From the NCBI RefSeq assembly GCF_000002995.4, contig NW_025062479.1:4928221-4992220 (forward strand): DNA of 64,000 nucleotides, written 5' to 3'. This document shows positions 33,957-46,608 of the stretch, piece by piece. Made by a program: the position numbers and the translations under genes. This stretch comes from Brugia malayi (lineage: Eukaryota; Nematoda; Chromadorea; Rhabditida; Onchocercidae). Every line of letters starts with the position of its first letter. The first letter of the stretch is position 1. A model generated the notes under the pieces. It saw only the letters and a list, made by a program, of their open reading frames with translations. It made no database searches and had not been told where the DNA came from.

Positions 33957-36900
33957 TCAGTTCATTTGTGTGTGCTTATATGTATGTAATGTTTTTCTGT
34001 TTCAAAGAAATAAGTCAAAGAGAAAGGTCACGACCCCTCACTATAGCATTTAAAGACTTAAACAGTTTTATGGCTATGAGCATTACATAACCATCTGCTG
34101 ACAAAAATTTAAAGAAATCGATGAAGTGAATTGTGCATCGATGTATAAGGCTTGAATATTACGATGGGAAGAGGCTGATTAAGATGGTTAATACTTGATG
34201 AGTTTGATAAAAAAGGAAATGAGATTCTAGAGCGCCGTTTGTTGAATTCGTTAACACAACGCATGAAGGCCAGAATTTCTTAATGGAGTAAGGCGAAATT
34301 CAGTTTGTTTTTCCTAAAATTGAGGAAGACTTTAGGGAAAGGTTGAGATGAGTTAGGACGGCAAATTATTTACTTAAATCATTGACTAGAAACTGATAGA
34401 AGTTCTCAACTAGCGGTAAAGAATGGTTTTTTTTTTTTTTTTTTTTTTTAAGTGGTAAACAACTCAGCTTAGAAGAAGCATTTTAAAATGTTGAATTGAA
34501 TGGAATAATTGAATTGGAATAGCCAAAAGGGATACATCATCGCTGAGGCATTTTCTCCTTTTCCTTGCTGCTTGGGGCTTGCCACATCTTACGCCTACTG
34601 CACACAGATTTTTCTTCCTCTCCTCCGATCCGTTACTACTTAATCCTTTGCATTCTCTGAATTTTATAATTTCCATATTTTATCCAAGTAAATATCTAAA
34701 AGATGGTGTTTGCACTGGATCATGTTTTCTTCCTGTGAATGACTTCCAGGAAGGTACAGATTTGAATAATTTGTACCGCCAAAAAGTGAGTGCTCGAAAT
34801 AGGAATTTGAACTCCGTCTCCATCCTCTTTCATAAAATAAAACACCTACTTCTTTTGAGCGTTTTAGTGTTTATCCACTTGTGTATGGTACATGAGTGCA
34901 CTATTTTTCATCATTATCTGATCTGGTCAGTGCTACTTTGAAATTTATATATAGGAGGGATATGAATAACTAACTGGACAGTGGATGAGATTCACGATAG
35001 AAAAAATGAGGGAAAGAAAGAAGAGCTAAATAAAAGGCAGAAGGCGGAGCTGTGCTTTGGAAGGACTAAGCTCAAGCTTCACCTCATTAGAGTCCCTTTT
35101 CTTTGGGATGTAGAAGCGTGCCTTCAGTTAGAGCATCAATGGACACGACGCGATGAATATTTCATTTACCTCCATCATATACCATCTTCCTTCCCTAAGT
35201 CATTCCAGAAAATTTTCACTCACCGATTTTGTTCACCCAATTCTCAATATTTCAATGAGCATTCATCATACTGCCATAAAAATATTTCTGTACCTTAAAT
35301 AGAACAATCATTTCATTCCTTCCTAAAGCTTATTCAGATTTAAAGATTCAGTCAATCACTGTCACTTCTCCTGTTCCTTTTAATACTTCAATTGTTCTTT
35401 GGCAGTAGTATTGCGTAAAAAATTGAACGAATATTTTCAACTACACTACATTTTATATAATTGCAAATGCTAATCTAAAAATTCCCATGAATTTCAATCC
35501 TCCAAGTTCTCTTACTGAATTTCCAGTGAATTCTCAAAGCATTTCAGGTTCTTTCGTCACTCGTACTGCAAAGGCTCGAAATTTTACACAAAACCATTAT
35601 TGCATTTATTTTCCCAAATATTTTCATATGTTCAAAAAAAAAAACAAGAAATATATGCTTCAAATTTCTCTGAAAGTTGCGTAGTGACGATTTAGCAAGA
35701 AAAAAAAAACAAAGAAATGCTTGAATCAAACTAATTACATCCATGTTTTTCAACTTATACTATTCAGTAAATAGAAAATTTTCATTTGTTTCTAAACACA
35801 TAATTCAGAAATTTCTCTTCGTCGATTTTTTTTTTATCATGTATCCAAGCAACTGATCAATTTCCCTTTCGGTATGAATTGTTTATCCTAAGCCATTATC
35901 ATTTTTCATCGTCGAAGGAACGAAATGGTCTCATATACCATTCAAATTCATGTAAACATTTTACATGAGAATCGAAACAATATTCATTCGTTTTGTCTTT
36001 AACTTGTAGAATTTAATTACCTTTTTTTATATATAAAAGATTAGTTCCTCAATGACTAAATGTTGTTGCTTTGTGCAAATTGAGATAAAAACTTTTATTT
36101 ATTATAAATAACATACTCACCAATGTTGTCAACTATCATTTGGCACAGTACGACATAATTTGACAAATTATGTTTTAGATTTTAATAAGTTGATGATGTA
36201 TGCTGTTGTAGAATTGAAAAGTTTTGTTAAAAGCAACGGATACGGCATTCCTTAAATGTCTACTATTAAAATAATTGATGGTTAATACTGTTTGTTGAAT
36301 TCCAATGTTTTAAGACTAAAATGTGATTTTTTTCCTCAAACAAGAGAGAGAAAACGGAGGACGAAGGCATATTTTTCTATCTTCAATTTTTGGAACGTGA
36401 ACATCAAATTGTTAGGCAGTAATTATTTTGACAACAATTACGGACTTTTTAATGAGTTCAGGACTATCCTTTATGTCTTCCTTTTTTCAAACTTAAAAAG
36501 AGGCATGGATAATCATAAATTCAACAAATCCGTGTGCTTTAACTATGTTCAATAAAAAGGTTTTGAAGCTAATAAAAGGCGGATTTCAATAGAACTGATT
36601 GTTTGCCTTTAAATGTTTATAGAGTGACATCACGCTAACTTCAATCTTCTTGAGTATAAGAGGAATATAAATTAATTGTATGTGTATGCTAAGTGCAAAT
36701 TAGGCATACTGAAGACGAAATTGAACCAGTTCAAAAACATCGTTTTTTCCCAATTAAAAAAGCTGGGAAAATTTGGAGTTGCAAGCTTGCAGTTATTGAA
36801 ATAACTTACATTAGCAGATGAATTATCAAACACAGTTTCAATAATTTTCAGACGTTTTGTATTTCCGTGATTTTTGAATCATTGCTTGCTCATTTATAAA

Positions 36901-37002
36901 TGGTTAATTAGTTTCAGGAGTAATATGTTTGATAGTTCTTCTCTTTAAAAATATGAATGAATTCGATTGTTAAATCTATTATCTGGACTTACGATAAATC
37001 AG
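33957..37002. other. Intergenic region ABHD14 / cho-1
   Basis: About 3 kb without a supportable gene. It has a long T run (34427-34449) and scattered A runs. Frames at 34579-34941, 34981-35298 and 36292-36555 show no domains, no conserved motif and no splice-compatible neighbours. The cho-1 promoter is expected in the right part. Confidence 0.4.
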
Positions 37003-37008
37003 TTTTAG
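37003..37008 (+). promoter_or_regulatory. Candidate trans-splice acceptor of cho-1
   Basis: TTTTAG ends at 37008, 86 bases before the cho-1 ATG. It is the nearest good acceptor upstream; use of it would place a short upstream ORF (37038-37085) in the leader. Confidence 0.4.
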
Positions 37009-37037
37009 AATCCGAAAAGAAATCTGTGCCAGGAAAA

Positions 37038-37085
37038 ATGAAAAAATCACATCAAGCTGGTGGTGTTCCTGATTATCAACACTAA
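37038..37085 (+). other. 15-codon upstream ORF in the cho-1 leader
   Basis: ATG at 37038 opens a frame of 15 codons that stops at 37083-37085, nine bases before the cho-1 ATG at 37095. It lies between the candidate acceptor at 37008 and the main start, so it would be in the mature leader. Upstream ORFs this close usually lower initiation at the main start; that role is inferred. Confidence 0.4.
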
Positions 37086-37094
37086 ATTAAAAAA

Positions 37095-38806
37095 ATGATT
37101 GATTACTTGGGCGTTGTAGCTATTGTATTCTTTTACCTGCTGATTCTTATTGTCGGCATTTGGGCTGGCCGAAAAGCGAAAGATGTCAACTCAATGTCCA
37201 TTGATGGTGAGCAAACTGAAGAGGTTATGCTGGCAGGCCGAAATATTGGTACTTTAGTAGGTATCTTCACGATGACTGGTAAACATTCAATTTTGATTAT
37301 TTAAACGTTTACGAGTATTTCGAAAATTTAATTAAATATAGCAAATAATATAATTGATCTTTGTTGTCCTGTTGTTACGTTCCAAAATCATGCAAATGCT
37401 TTTTCTTGAAATTTGCGTATTTTAGAAATAATCATATTTTTGAATTTCTCCACTTTTTCTGATGAAAAATTGGTAAGGTAAGTGCTAATAATCTTTTATG
37501 CTGGTCGTCTTTGATTTATTCTATTTTTAAAAATTTGTGTATGGAATTGTTTTTATGTAGGAAAAGGTGTCTTAGATTATAATTATTTTATAAACTTTTA
37601 TCTTCAATGTTCGAAAATTTAAGTTCATTTTTTAAGGTTAATATTTGAACAAACAAGTTATTCTCACTCTCTTCCAGTGCCTGAAAGACTTATTTGGAAA
37701 CTCGTCATTTGTATGTCTGAAAAATACTTCATATATAAATTGAAAGTATCACAAAATTAGTTCAATCAAAAAATATTTGTTGTCGGTGATTGAAAATACT
37801 TATTTCCATACCATATATCTTTTTAAGTTTAGGCAATAAATAAAGCATATTTCTGATGTGTTTGGCAATAGATTATGTCGATTCTAATGAACTGAATTGT
37901 TTGGTGTTGAGTATTTCATACAAATTATTCATAAATCAAAGAGAAATAATGAGTGTGGATTCATATGAGAATGTCTGTTGGTTAATGGAAGGGTTGCAAT
38001 TTAAATAACTGGTAAAATAGTTTTTTACTGTGTAAGGGAGATTGTTTGAGATTTTGTATTCAATTCGAATGAAAATAAAATAATGAGAAAATTTTCTGTA
38101 ATTTCTTAGAGATTGAAATACTCCATTCATTCATTCGTTTCATTCATTCATTCGTTTCATTCATTCATTCGTTTCATTCATTCATTCGTTTCATTCATTC
38201 ATTCATTCGTTCGTTCATTCGTTCATTCGTTCATTCGTTTCATTCATTCATTCGTTTCATTCATTCATTCGTTTCATTCATTCATTCATTCGTTCGTTCA
38301 TTCGTTCATTCGTTCATTCAATACAGACACACACACGAAATTGATGCAGCAATAATTCAGTGAATTCGAACCTTTTGAATAATTAAAAAGTTCTTCCGAG
38401 AAAATAAATCAGTAAAATATATATATACATATGTTCATAATCATTGTGTTCATCTTCCATTTCCATCTAGGCATTTCTTATTCTTATTTAGATGAAAAAA
38501 AGTTCAAAATTCAGAGTTTCTAGGTCAAATGTTATGCGAATTTATTTATTATCAGAATAAATCTATTAGTATCTGAATAACCAGTATGTACCAATTTTCA
38601 CCACCTTTCAGGAAGTTTCTTTCAAGGTGATCAACGTAAAAAAAAAATACTTTCATTTAAATTATTGCTCTCTAAGGATTCTGTCCATAAATAACATGCA
38701 AAATTTGTTGGAAGTCACCTTTATCTGAGTTGAGGGAGCGATATTTGGTTTTTGGAGAAAGTTGGAGTAGGAAATGAAATGGATTGTATTTTAAGGCTTA
38801 TATATA

Positions 38807-38845
<39 letters not shown>

Positions 38846-41800
38846 TTAGTTGGTTAGTATTAAACTTTTAAATGGCATTTGTGGTAAATGGCTTTAGAGA
38901 ATCTCAAATATCTCATGGGAAAACAATTCAACTGCAAGCGATCAATTCTTAGATTTTATTTCTATTTCTGCTTGCAGTTATCAACAACAACAAGAGCAGC
39001 AGCAGCACTAGTAGTGGCACTAAAGGCAACAAATACCATCACAGATAGAATAGTTTTAGAAGATGCAGATTCAGGATTCATCCGGAAAACATAAGTCAGA
39101 CATGATTAACCAGCATTTTCATTCCATATAGTTAGATCATTTATAGTCTTTCCATCTCACTTCTACTGAAAATTTTCCTTTTCTTTTTTTCCCAGCAAAC
39201 AAACAAACAACTGTTTTCACCACTTTTTAAGCTTGCATTTTCATGTAATCTTATTCGAGATCATTACAGTTCTTTCAATCAGCAAAAGAAATGACAGTAA
39301 CAATAACATTTTCCAAGCATACTAAATCGTAAGATAATTTTATATTCAAAATGCAAAAAAAGAATAGGCTGGTGAAAACTGACAAAGTTCCATATTTGAA
39401 AATTAACTTCAGTAATCGTCGCTCGTGAACATAGAATCCTATAAATATTTGTTTACACTCTACAAATTTTGAAAAATGAATGAGATTCCTCAGACGATCA
39501 TTGAAGACAAAACAATGGCGTGCAAAAAAAATAAAGAAAACAGATATTATTAACCATCTTGTTGAAGTCATTTTTCAATAAGTTTAATGTTTAATTCTTG
39601 CGTCACTAGTCTTCTTAAAGTTAGAAAGTTTTTTAGAAGTGAACATTAATGGTTTGGGAGGGCGCTTAAGTGCATCTTTTATGTTTTTTTATATTTGTTC
39701 CTTTTTCAATATATTGAAAACAAATTTGCTGATAATAATTCAGCAGTTATAGAATTTATGAAAATTTGAAAGACCTATGCTTCACGTTCTGACATTAAAT
39801 ATTCAAAAAGTTTCTGCATCGCAATACATTTAACTTTCAGATTAAGACACATATTGTTACATAGAAAATTTATTTCTATTTAGAGGAAAAAATAAAAATT
39901 TACAACTGTTCGTCTTTTTTTTTTTTTAATTTATGATCTTGAATAATACTACAATAGAAGATATGGATTTTTTAAGGTAAGGAAATGCTGAATGAATATA
40001 CTTATATCAAAACGTAGAAGTATTCATTGATTTCGGACAAAAATTTAGCTCTGATAATAGCAGTGCTTCTGCTAACAGTGTTGACGACAAATGCTATGAA
40101 GAGGTGTTGATAATTCTAATTTAGGCCTGAAGAATAAACGAGAATTTGTATTAGAAATGTGAACAAAATAATAATACTCAGAAATGTTTTAACTAAGCAA
40201 ATTATATATACGATAAATATTTTATTTAATTTTAGAACTTTTTCTTTTGAAGAATTGCTGTTCAATTTCTAGAGAATAGTGTGGCGACAAAATTTATGAT
40301 CTCAATCTACGCCCATTTCTTTTTCCAATATCAGAGCCTCCTTCAAAATTCAAGACAGTGTTAATCAAAGTCTTTCACCATTCATTCCTTTGATTCAGAT
40401 CTGTTATTTTAGTCTGGAAAATTATGCACTATCGACAACATCAAAAAAAAAAAAAAAGTGAGAAATGAGCTTTTTGTTGCCAAAATTCAAAACGGCAATG
40501 ATTTTTAAAAGATGTTGGTATTCAAAGATATCTGAAAGAAGCTGCAAACAGTGTTTTACTTTTACATCTACTTAATCTTCTTTTTTATTTTGTGTCACTT
40601 TTAAAATTAAAGTGCAAAAGCGAAAATTGAAATAATATTAAACTAAGCTACTTAGAGGATTTCAGACTGACGTATTCTTTCATTTTTTTTAACTACTACG
40701 AAAACATTAGGTATTGAAAATTTCGAGAAACTCCTTAACGTTGTGGACAAAAACTCAGGTCAGAAAGTAAGATAACACTGAGAAACTAAAATCTTGAAAT
40801 CGCATTTAGAACAAAAATACTTTATAATATCATTTATCCTTAACAAATTTTGCTATTATAACAATTTTAATCATTACTTTTTCCTAGCAGGTATCACTTC
40901 AAGTTAACGAATTATTGCTGATCTCTTTTACAGCAACGTGGGTTGGTGGAGCTTATATCAATGGTACTGCAGAAGCGCTCTACAATGGCGGTCTTCTAGG
41001 ATGTCAAGCGCCATTCGGTTATGCATTATCACTAGTCATTGGTGGCATACTTTTTGCGAAAAAGATGCGTGATGAAGGCTATATCACAATGTTGGATCCA
41101 TTCCAGGTATGCTGCTGGGTATTCTGAATAATTTATTATTAAATTATTGGACGTGGAAAAAGTCATGCATTCTCTTATTTCCATAGAAAACTTTGGCAAT
41201 TTTATAATCATTATAAAATTAATTTAAGTTTATGAAAATGATCGTCACAAAACATCCTTGGATCAGGTTATAGATGAATTAACCTGATCTCCTTGATAAA
41301 TTTTTGTTCATGCAGGTGAAGTATGGCCAAAGAGTTGGTGGTCTTCTGTTCATCCCTGCTCTTCTTGGGGAAGTATTCTGGACAGCTGCGATTTTATCAG
41401 CTCTTGGTTAGTTTATAAATTATGACGCAATTTTGAATCGAATTGCATATTTCTAAAGATTTTCTTTTGGAAATATTACAGGTAATTCCTTCACAAGGAT
41501 TCTTTTTTCACTGTTCGATTTCAGGAGCAACATTATCAGTGATTCTAGCGATTGATATGACATTGTCAGTAATAATATCAGCAATAATTGCAGTATTTTA
41601 TACTTTCACTGGTGGTTTGTACGCTGTTGCATACACGGATGTTGTACAGCTATTTTGCATATTCGTCGGCTTGGTTCGTTGTAGATCAGTTGAATTATTG
41701 AGACAAAAAGATTTTCAAGAGAATTCTTGCAGTCTTAATTCATTGATTCTAGTAATATATATTATAATTTCCATCTGTGATTTTTATAAAAGTTGCTAGC

Positions 41801-44248
41801 CAGTCTGCTGAAATAATTAAGTCTAGACCTAGAGATAAAATGAAGACAAGGTTCTGACGATTTATTGTCTCCTTTAGAAGCCAAAGAACGAATTCATTCA
41901 AAATAGCTTCAGTGATGATGAATGATAGTCTGAAGTTACGATTACAAGAGAACAATATAATCATTTACAGTGGGTTTGTGTACCAGCATCACTGTTGCAA
42001 GATAAAACGAAAGATTTATCAAGGAATGCAGCGGATTGGATTGGTACCATTGGCGGATTTAAGGAAACGACACTGTGGATAGACTGCATGCTGCTACTTA
42101 TTTTTGGTGGTATCCCCTGGCAGGCTAGTTTTCTATTTATTCTCTGCTTCTAAATTCCCAAAACATCAAGTTTTGATGTAACCAAATTCAATAATTTGGT
42201 AGTTTAAACTCTAATTGTCCTCTGATTTTCACGAATATGCTTTTTCAGACACAAACATTCCGGCAAACTTTTTTTCTGAAAATTCTGAAAATTTCCTTTC
42301 TAATTCATGTTAGATAAATAATAGAACACATAATTTTAAGGTATATTTTCAACGAGTACTATCATCAAAATCATCATCAGGTGCGCAGAAGTTATCATTT
42401 GTGGCGGGTATTGGTTGTATTTTGATGGCTATACCACCTGCCTTAATCGGAGCCATTGCTCGAAATACTGGTTAATATTTGAGTCAGCTATATTAAATTA
42501 CACATACTTGTAATTGCGTAATCACTTCACTGGAAATAACGCACCACTTCTTCAGCAATATCGTAGGTTAATCTTCGAGAAGAGGCTTACGACTTTAGTT
42601 TTTCCATTATTACTTAGTTAAAATGTTTTTGGTTCACATTGTTCGAATTACGCTTCAGAAGTTGCTTTTATGAGAGGACAAAGTAATTTAGAAGAATAAA
42701 TTTATAGATTGGAGGTTAACCAATTACAATCCATGGAACAATGGCACAAAAAGCGAATCAATTCTTGTTGATCAGACAAATATGGTTGTGCCACTAGTTT
42801 TTCAGCACTTGACTCCAAAATGGGTTGCATTCATCGGCTAGTTTAATATTAGCTCTAACGTTTAAGTTATTATGTTTAGATCTGATTTTATAGAAATCTC
42901 GTTTTAATTGCATTTCGATTAAATACTTTCGAATGTACAAAAACTGTCAGCTGAAGTCCATAGATAAATTTCAGGACTCGGTGCAGTATCAGCTGCAGTA
43001 ATGTCATCCGCTGATTCTTCGGTTCTTTCAGCAGCATCTATGTTTGCACACAATATATGGAAGCTGGCTATCCGCCCAAATGTAGGTTTTTCATCTATAT
43101 TAAAAAATATATGTTTTTAAAGAAGTTTTTTTTTTTTTTTTTTTCAGGCCCATGAAGAAGAGGTGATTTGTGTGATGCGTATTGCAATTATAGCAGTTGG
43201 ATTCTGTGCAACTTTAATGGCGCTTACAATAAACAGCATTTACGGCTTATGGTATCTATGTGCAGATCTTGTCTACGTTATACTTTTTCCACAACTTGTT
43301 TGTGTTGTATATTTCAAGCACTCCAATACTTACGGATCAGTCACTGGTTATATCGGTAGGTTTATTGTTGATGTATCCCTTTTGTCGAAATGATAATGAA
43401 AAAAAGCATGCCGAACTGTAGTCTCTGGAGTCCAGTATTCACAATGTTCCTCGAAGCTATAAGCTTCCAGAAATTAAGTAAAATCTAAGTTTCCGATTAC
43501 ATTTTTTATGCGCTGCTTATTTATATAAAGTTAAAAACAAATCATTTGCAGTGGGATTATTGCTAAGGCTATCTGGAGGCGAGCCACTTCTTTCTTTCCC
43601 AGCATTTATCCATTACCCTATGTACGAAGAAGTGATTAAAGAAGATGGTACGATATTAGGGACTCAGTTCTTCCCGTTTCGAACAATGGCCATGTTGGGC
43701 TCATTCATCGCTTGCATTGGAACCTCTTATCTTTCCGAATATTTATTCGCAAATGGTTAGTTCAATTTTTGAAAAAACTGGTGCCATTTTCTTAGTATAA
43801 TCTAGTTAGTTCATCGAAACCATTTGCAAAGCCTTAAACAATGGAATTCAAATTGTTCAGTATTTAACCAGAACAATTACACGGAAAAGATAGATCTCCT
43901 TATTTAATGTTTTCAATTCCGCAGCGTTTCATTTCATTGTCTGCGATTTTGAATCAGAAAATTTGCATATTTGAATTTACCAACTGCTGACATTTAGGAA
44001 TATTACCAGTCGGAATGGATTTCTTGAAGTGTGTCGTTAATATACCACCCGAACGCATTGCGCTGCATTCAGATGTCAGTTTTAACGTAAGCAGTGAAAC
44101 ACTAAATGCGCAGAGAGCAAAAGATTCAGGTGATAACTACACCAGAAGAAACTTTCTGAAACCACCTGAAACGTTAACGATCACAGAGTTAAGTACGCTA
44201 CAACCCTCCAATAACAAAGATTACCTAACACTAAGTAAAGATATATAG
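37095..44248 (+). CDS. cho-1: High-affinity choline transporter CHO-1 (SLC5A7)
   Basis: Sodium-coupled choline uptake carrier of cholinergic terminals; it supplies choline for acetylcholine. Eleven exons: 37095-37278, 40934-41106, 41316-41406, 41525-41673, 41971-42123, 42341-42470, 42708-42836, 42975-43081, 43148-43355, 43552-43755, 43998-44248, giving 592 aa (C. elegans CHO-1 is about 576). The first helix is [20 protein letters not shown], followed by [15 protein letters not shown]. Family landmarks follow: [80 protein letters not shown] and [20 protein letters not shown]. The C-terminal cytoplasmic tail after residue ~520 is hydrophilic and keeps [13 protein letters not shown], shared with the C. 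elegans protein. Intron 1 is 3.65 kb. Introns 5 and 7 begin with GC instead of GT (donors at 42124 and 42837); frame and homology leave no GT alternative. Confidence 0.97.
38123..38318 (+). repeat. Nested ATTC/GTTC minisatellite in cho-1 intron 1
   Basis: Built from 17-bp units ATTCATTCATTCGTTTC, interrupted twice by a longer ATTC/GTTC variant block, so that a unit of several repeats plus the variant block is itself duplicated. It creates a meaningless His-Ser-Phe open frame. It lies inside intron 1 of cho-1. Confidence 0.9.
38809..38842. repeat. (AT)n microsatellite in cho-1 intron 1
   Basis: An uninterrupted AT run of about 34 bases. Confidence 0.9.
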
Positions 44249-46608
44249 TATATAAGCCAGTCACCACAATCCAACAAGGAAATGAAGTCTTCGAAAGCAA
44301 GGATATATATCTGTCCGTCAGTCAAATGCCTGCCACATTGTGGCAAACGTCCCTGAATCACATTAACTATTAACACCGATATTTTGTATGAATATGAAAA
44401 CACAAGTTTTATTTCATAGCTCCCATTATATTCCTCTATAATTTTCAAACCTCAATTAGCTCAAATCGAGAAATCATTCACAGAAGGTACCTGACCAAAT
44501 ATGATGGATCTGCTTGTTTTTCTGGAAATGAGTTCACCAGTCCTCTACTCTATTCTTACAGCTTAGTTCCTCTTAGCGTTTTGAACTAATACAAAGTTTT
44601 AAAAGATTGTGAAAATCACGAATAATGATTTTACCATGATACACTCTGATCCTTATTATGTCACATAATATAAAATATCGTTAAATGTCTTCTTCATTGT
44701 TTACTTGTTATTCAAGACTGATAATCACAACGACAGCAGTGAAGAAAAACAATATAATCATAAAACAATCAAATGTCCAATGCATTTACACGGATTAATA
44801 AATAAATACTTATCGTAATTATCTGACAATAAATAAGGCATCGAAAGGTAACAGATCCCTAACAACATCGAGTGATAATTAATTAATTAATCCTTAATAA
44901 AAAACAAAGAAACTGAGCACGCATTAGTGCCTGAGTTACATCCAATGGAATACACGACATAGCATGAAAATGAAACCTAGAAAACAGTGTTGAATAGTTG
45001 TCGGAACTAGGGGGCGATTCCCACTTTTTAAGAGATTATACATTAAATCCAATTAAAATTCAAGATTAATACATTTTTAAGTGGTTGTGCTATATGATCA
45101 ATTTTTACTTATTGCCAAGTGAAGGATTACATTACCAAACAGGTTTTTACTCATTATGTGACTTAAAGAAATTTTTTTTCTTTGCAGAATATCATCTCGC
45201 TTATCCAGCGCCAACACAATACATTTATCATGCTTTCGCTCACATATTCTGTACATTTTCCTCATTTATCACTACTTTTCCATTATGCTAATCGTATGTA
45301 TTTCTCTTATCCAAAAAAGGAAAAAAAAAGGAACATGATCTGTCGACATAATTTCGACCCGCTAAAATTCAATTCATTATCTGTAATTTATAACGCTAAA
45401 TTGAATGTCATCCAATCTCCAGGACATTTCAATTCCCTAGACTCGAATTAGACTGTAATACAGAGCAATATATGATAACATGAAAAAGACATCATCACTA
45501 CTAATAATGCATGTATTTACAGAGAATATGAGCAAATGAATGAGGGAAATACTTAAAAGGAGTATTCCAGAAACACAGAAATCCCATCAGATTGGGAAAA
45601 TAACCTGAGAGAAATCTAAATGATCAGTAAGGCATCTGCAAAACGATGCAAAATATCCCTCAAAATTTTTTTCGAAAGAAATAAATTTTACATTATCTTG
45701 CATACAGCATTAATCGACAGCAAACACAAACGCAAAGTGGGGTCACCACAGAATTCATATTAAAATCTCTTGGATAGAACTAAACATTAATGCACTTACT
45801 CACACGTACATATCTAATTCGCATGCACATAAACATATCCGATTACTGGTTGGAAATTTAATCTACAAATCTGTTCTTTTCAAATCACATTTTTCTTTTT
45901 TTAAATCCAAATTCAGGTTTCACACATCTAGTGAGATCTGCACCTTATAATATCAACAGTCGAAGACACAAAGAGAAACAAATATGCTATGATGATTAAA
46001 CGTAAGTAAACATGATGAACCAACTACTAAAATAAGCAACTCTGCAAAGGACCATTTAACTGATTCCTGATTAGGAAAGCAAGAAAAATTCACAGAGAAA
46101 ACTTCACTTGGAATATTTATAATAACCTGGAACAAGCAAAAACAGTTGCAAACACTAAGCTTTGTGTGGTTAAAATCGATGAAAAGATAAGAAACACTAA
46201 CTCTCATACGCTTTCATTAAAAAATTAAGGGAATAATGATAACAAATCAAGAAAAAAAAATGTAAAAACTATGACTACTAAACAATTTATCTAACTACCA
46301 CTATTTACTATTTTAATTTGAGCGTGAATGATTCGCATTCAATTCAAGACTTTTTGTTATAAACATCATCTTACATCACCACCTCCTAAAAACATTGTCA
46401 ACTGTAAATTAAAATAAATGAAAAAGACTTCGGAACAATAAAACATAATGAAAGTTGATTTTAATATAAAAGAATTGAAACTAAAGGAAAAACTTCATTT
46501 ACGTGCTTCTGAAATTCCCTTTCGCAGCTAAAGCAAATGAAACTCAAGGTTAACGATGTCAGTACAGTTTAAGTAATTAATTAACTGCAAACACCAACCT
46601 GAAGTCAT
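44249..46608. other. Convergent intergenic region cho-1 / cysteine string protein
   Basis: About 2.3 kb between two convergent stops, therefore holding both 3' UTRs. AATAAATAAATA occurs near 44797 on the plus strand. Frames at 45085-45451 (plus) and 45953-46207 (minus) have no recognisable content. Confidence 0.4.

Noticed and set aside
34579..35298. Two plus-strand frames of over 100 codons
   Set aside because: No domain, no acceptable splice context, and low-complexity neighbouring sequence.
38123..38318. Regular repeats that might suggest a CRISPR-like array
   Set aside because: Units are contiguous with no unique spacers, and the genome is a nematode's; it is a minisatellite.
38113..38355. 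80-codon open frame of repeated His-Ser-Phe-Ile
   Set aside because: It is only a reading of the ATTC minisatellite inside cho-1 intron 1.
41749..41964. Minus-strand frame inside the cho-1 gene
   Set aside because: It lies in cho-1 intron 4 and has no recognisable content.
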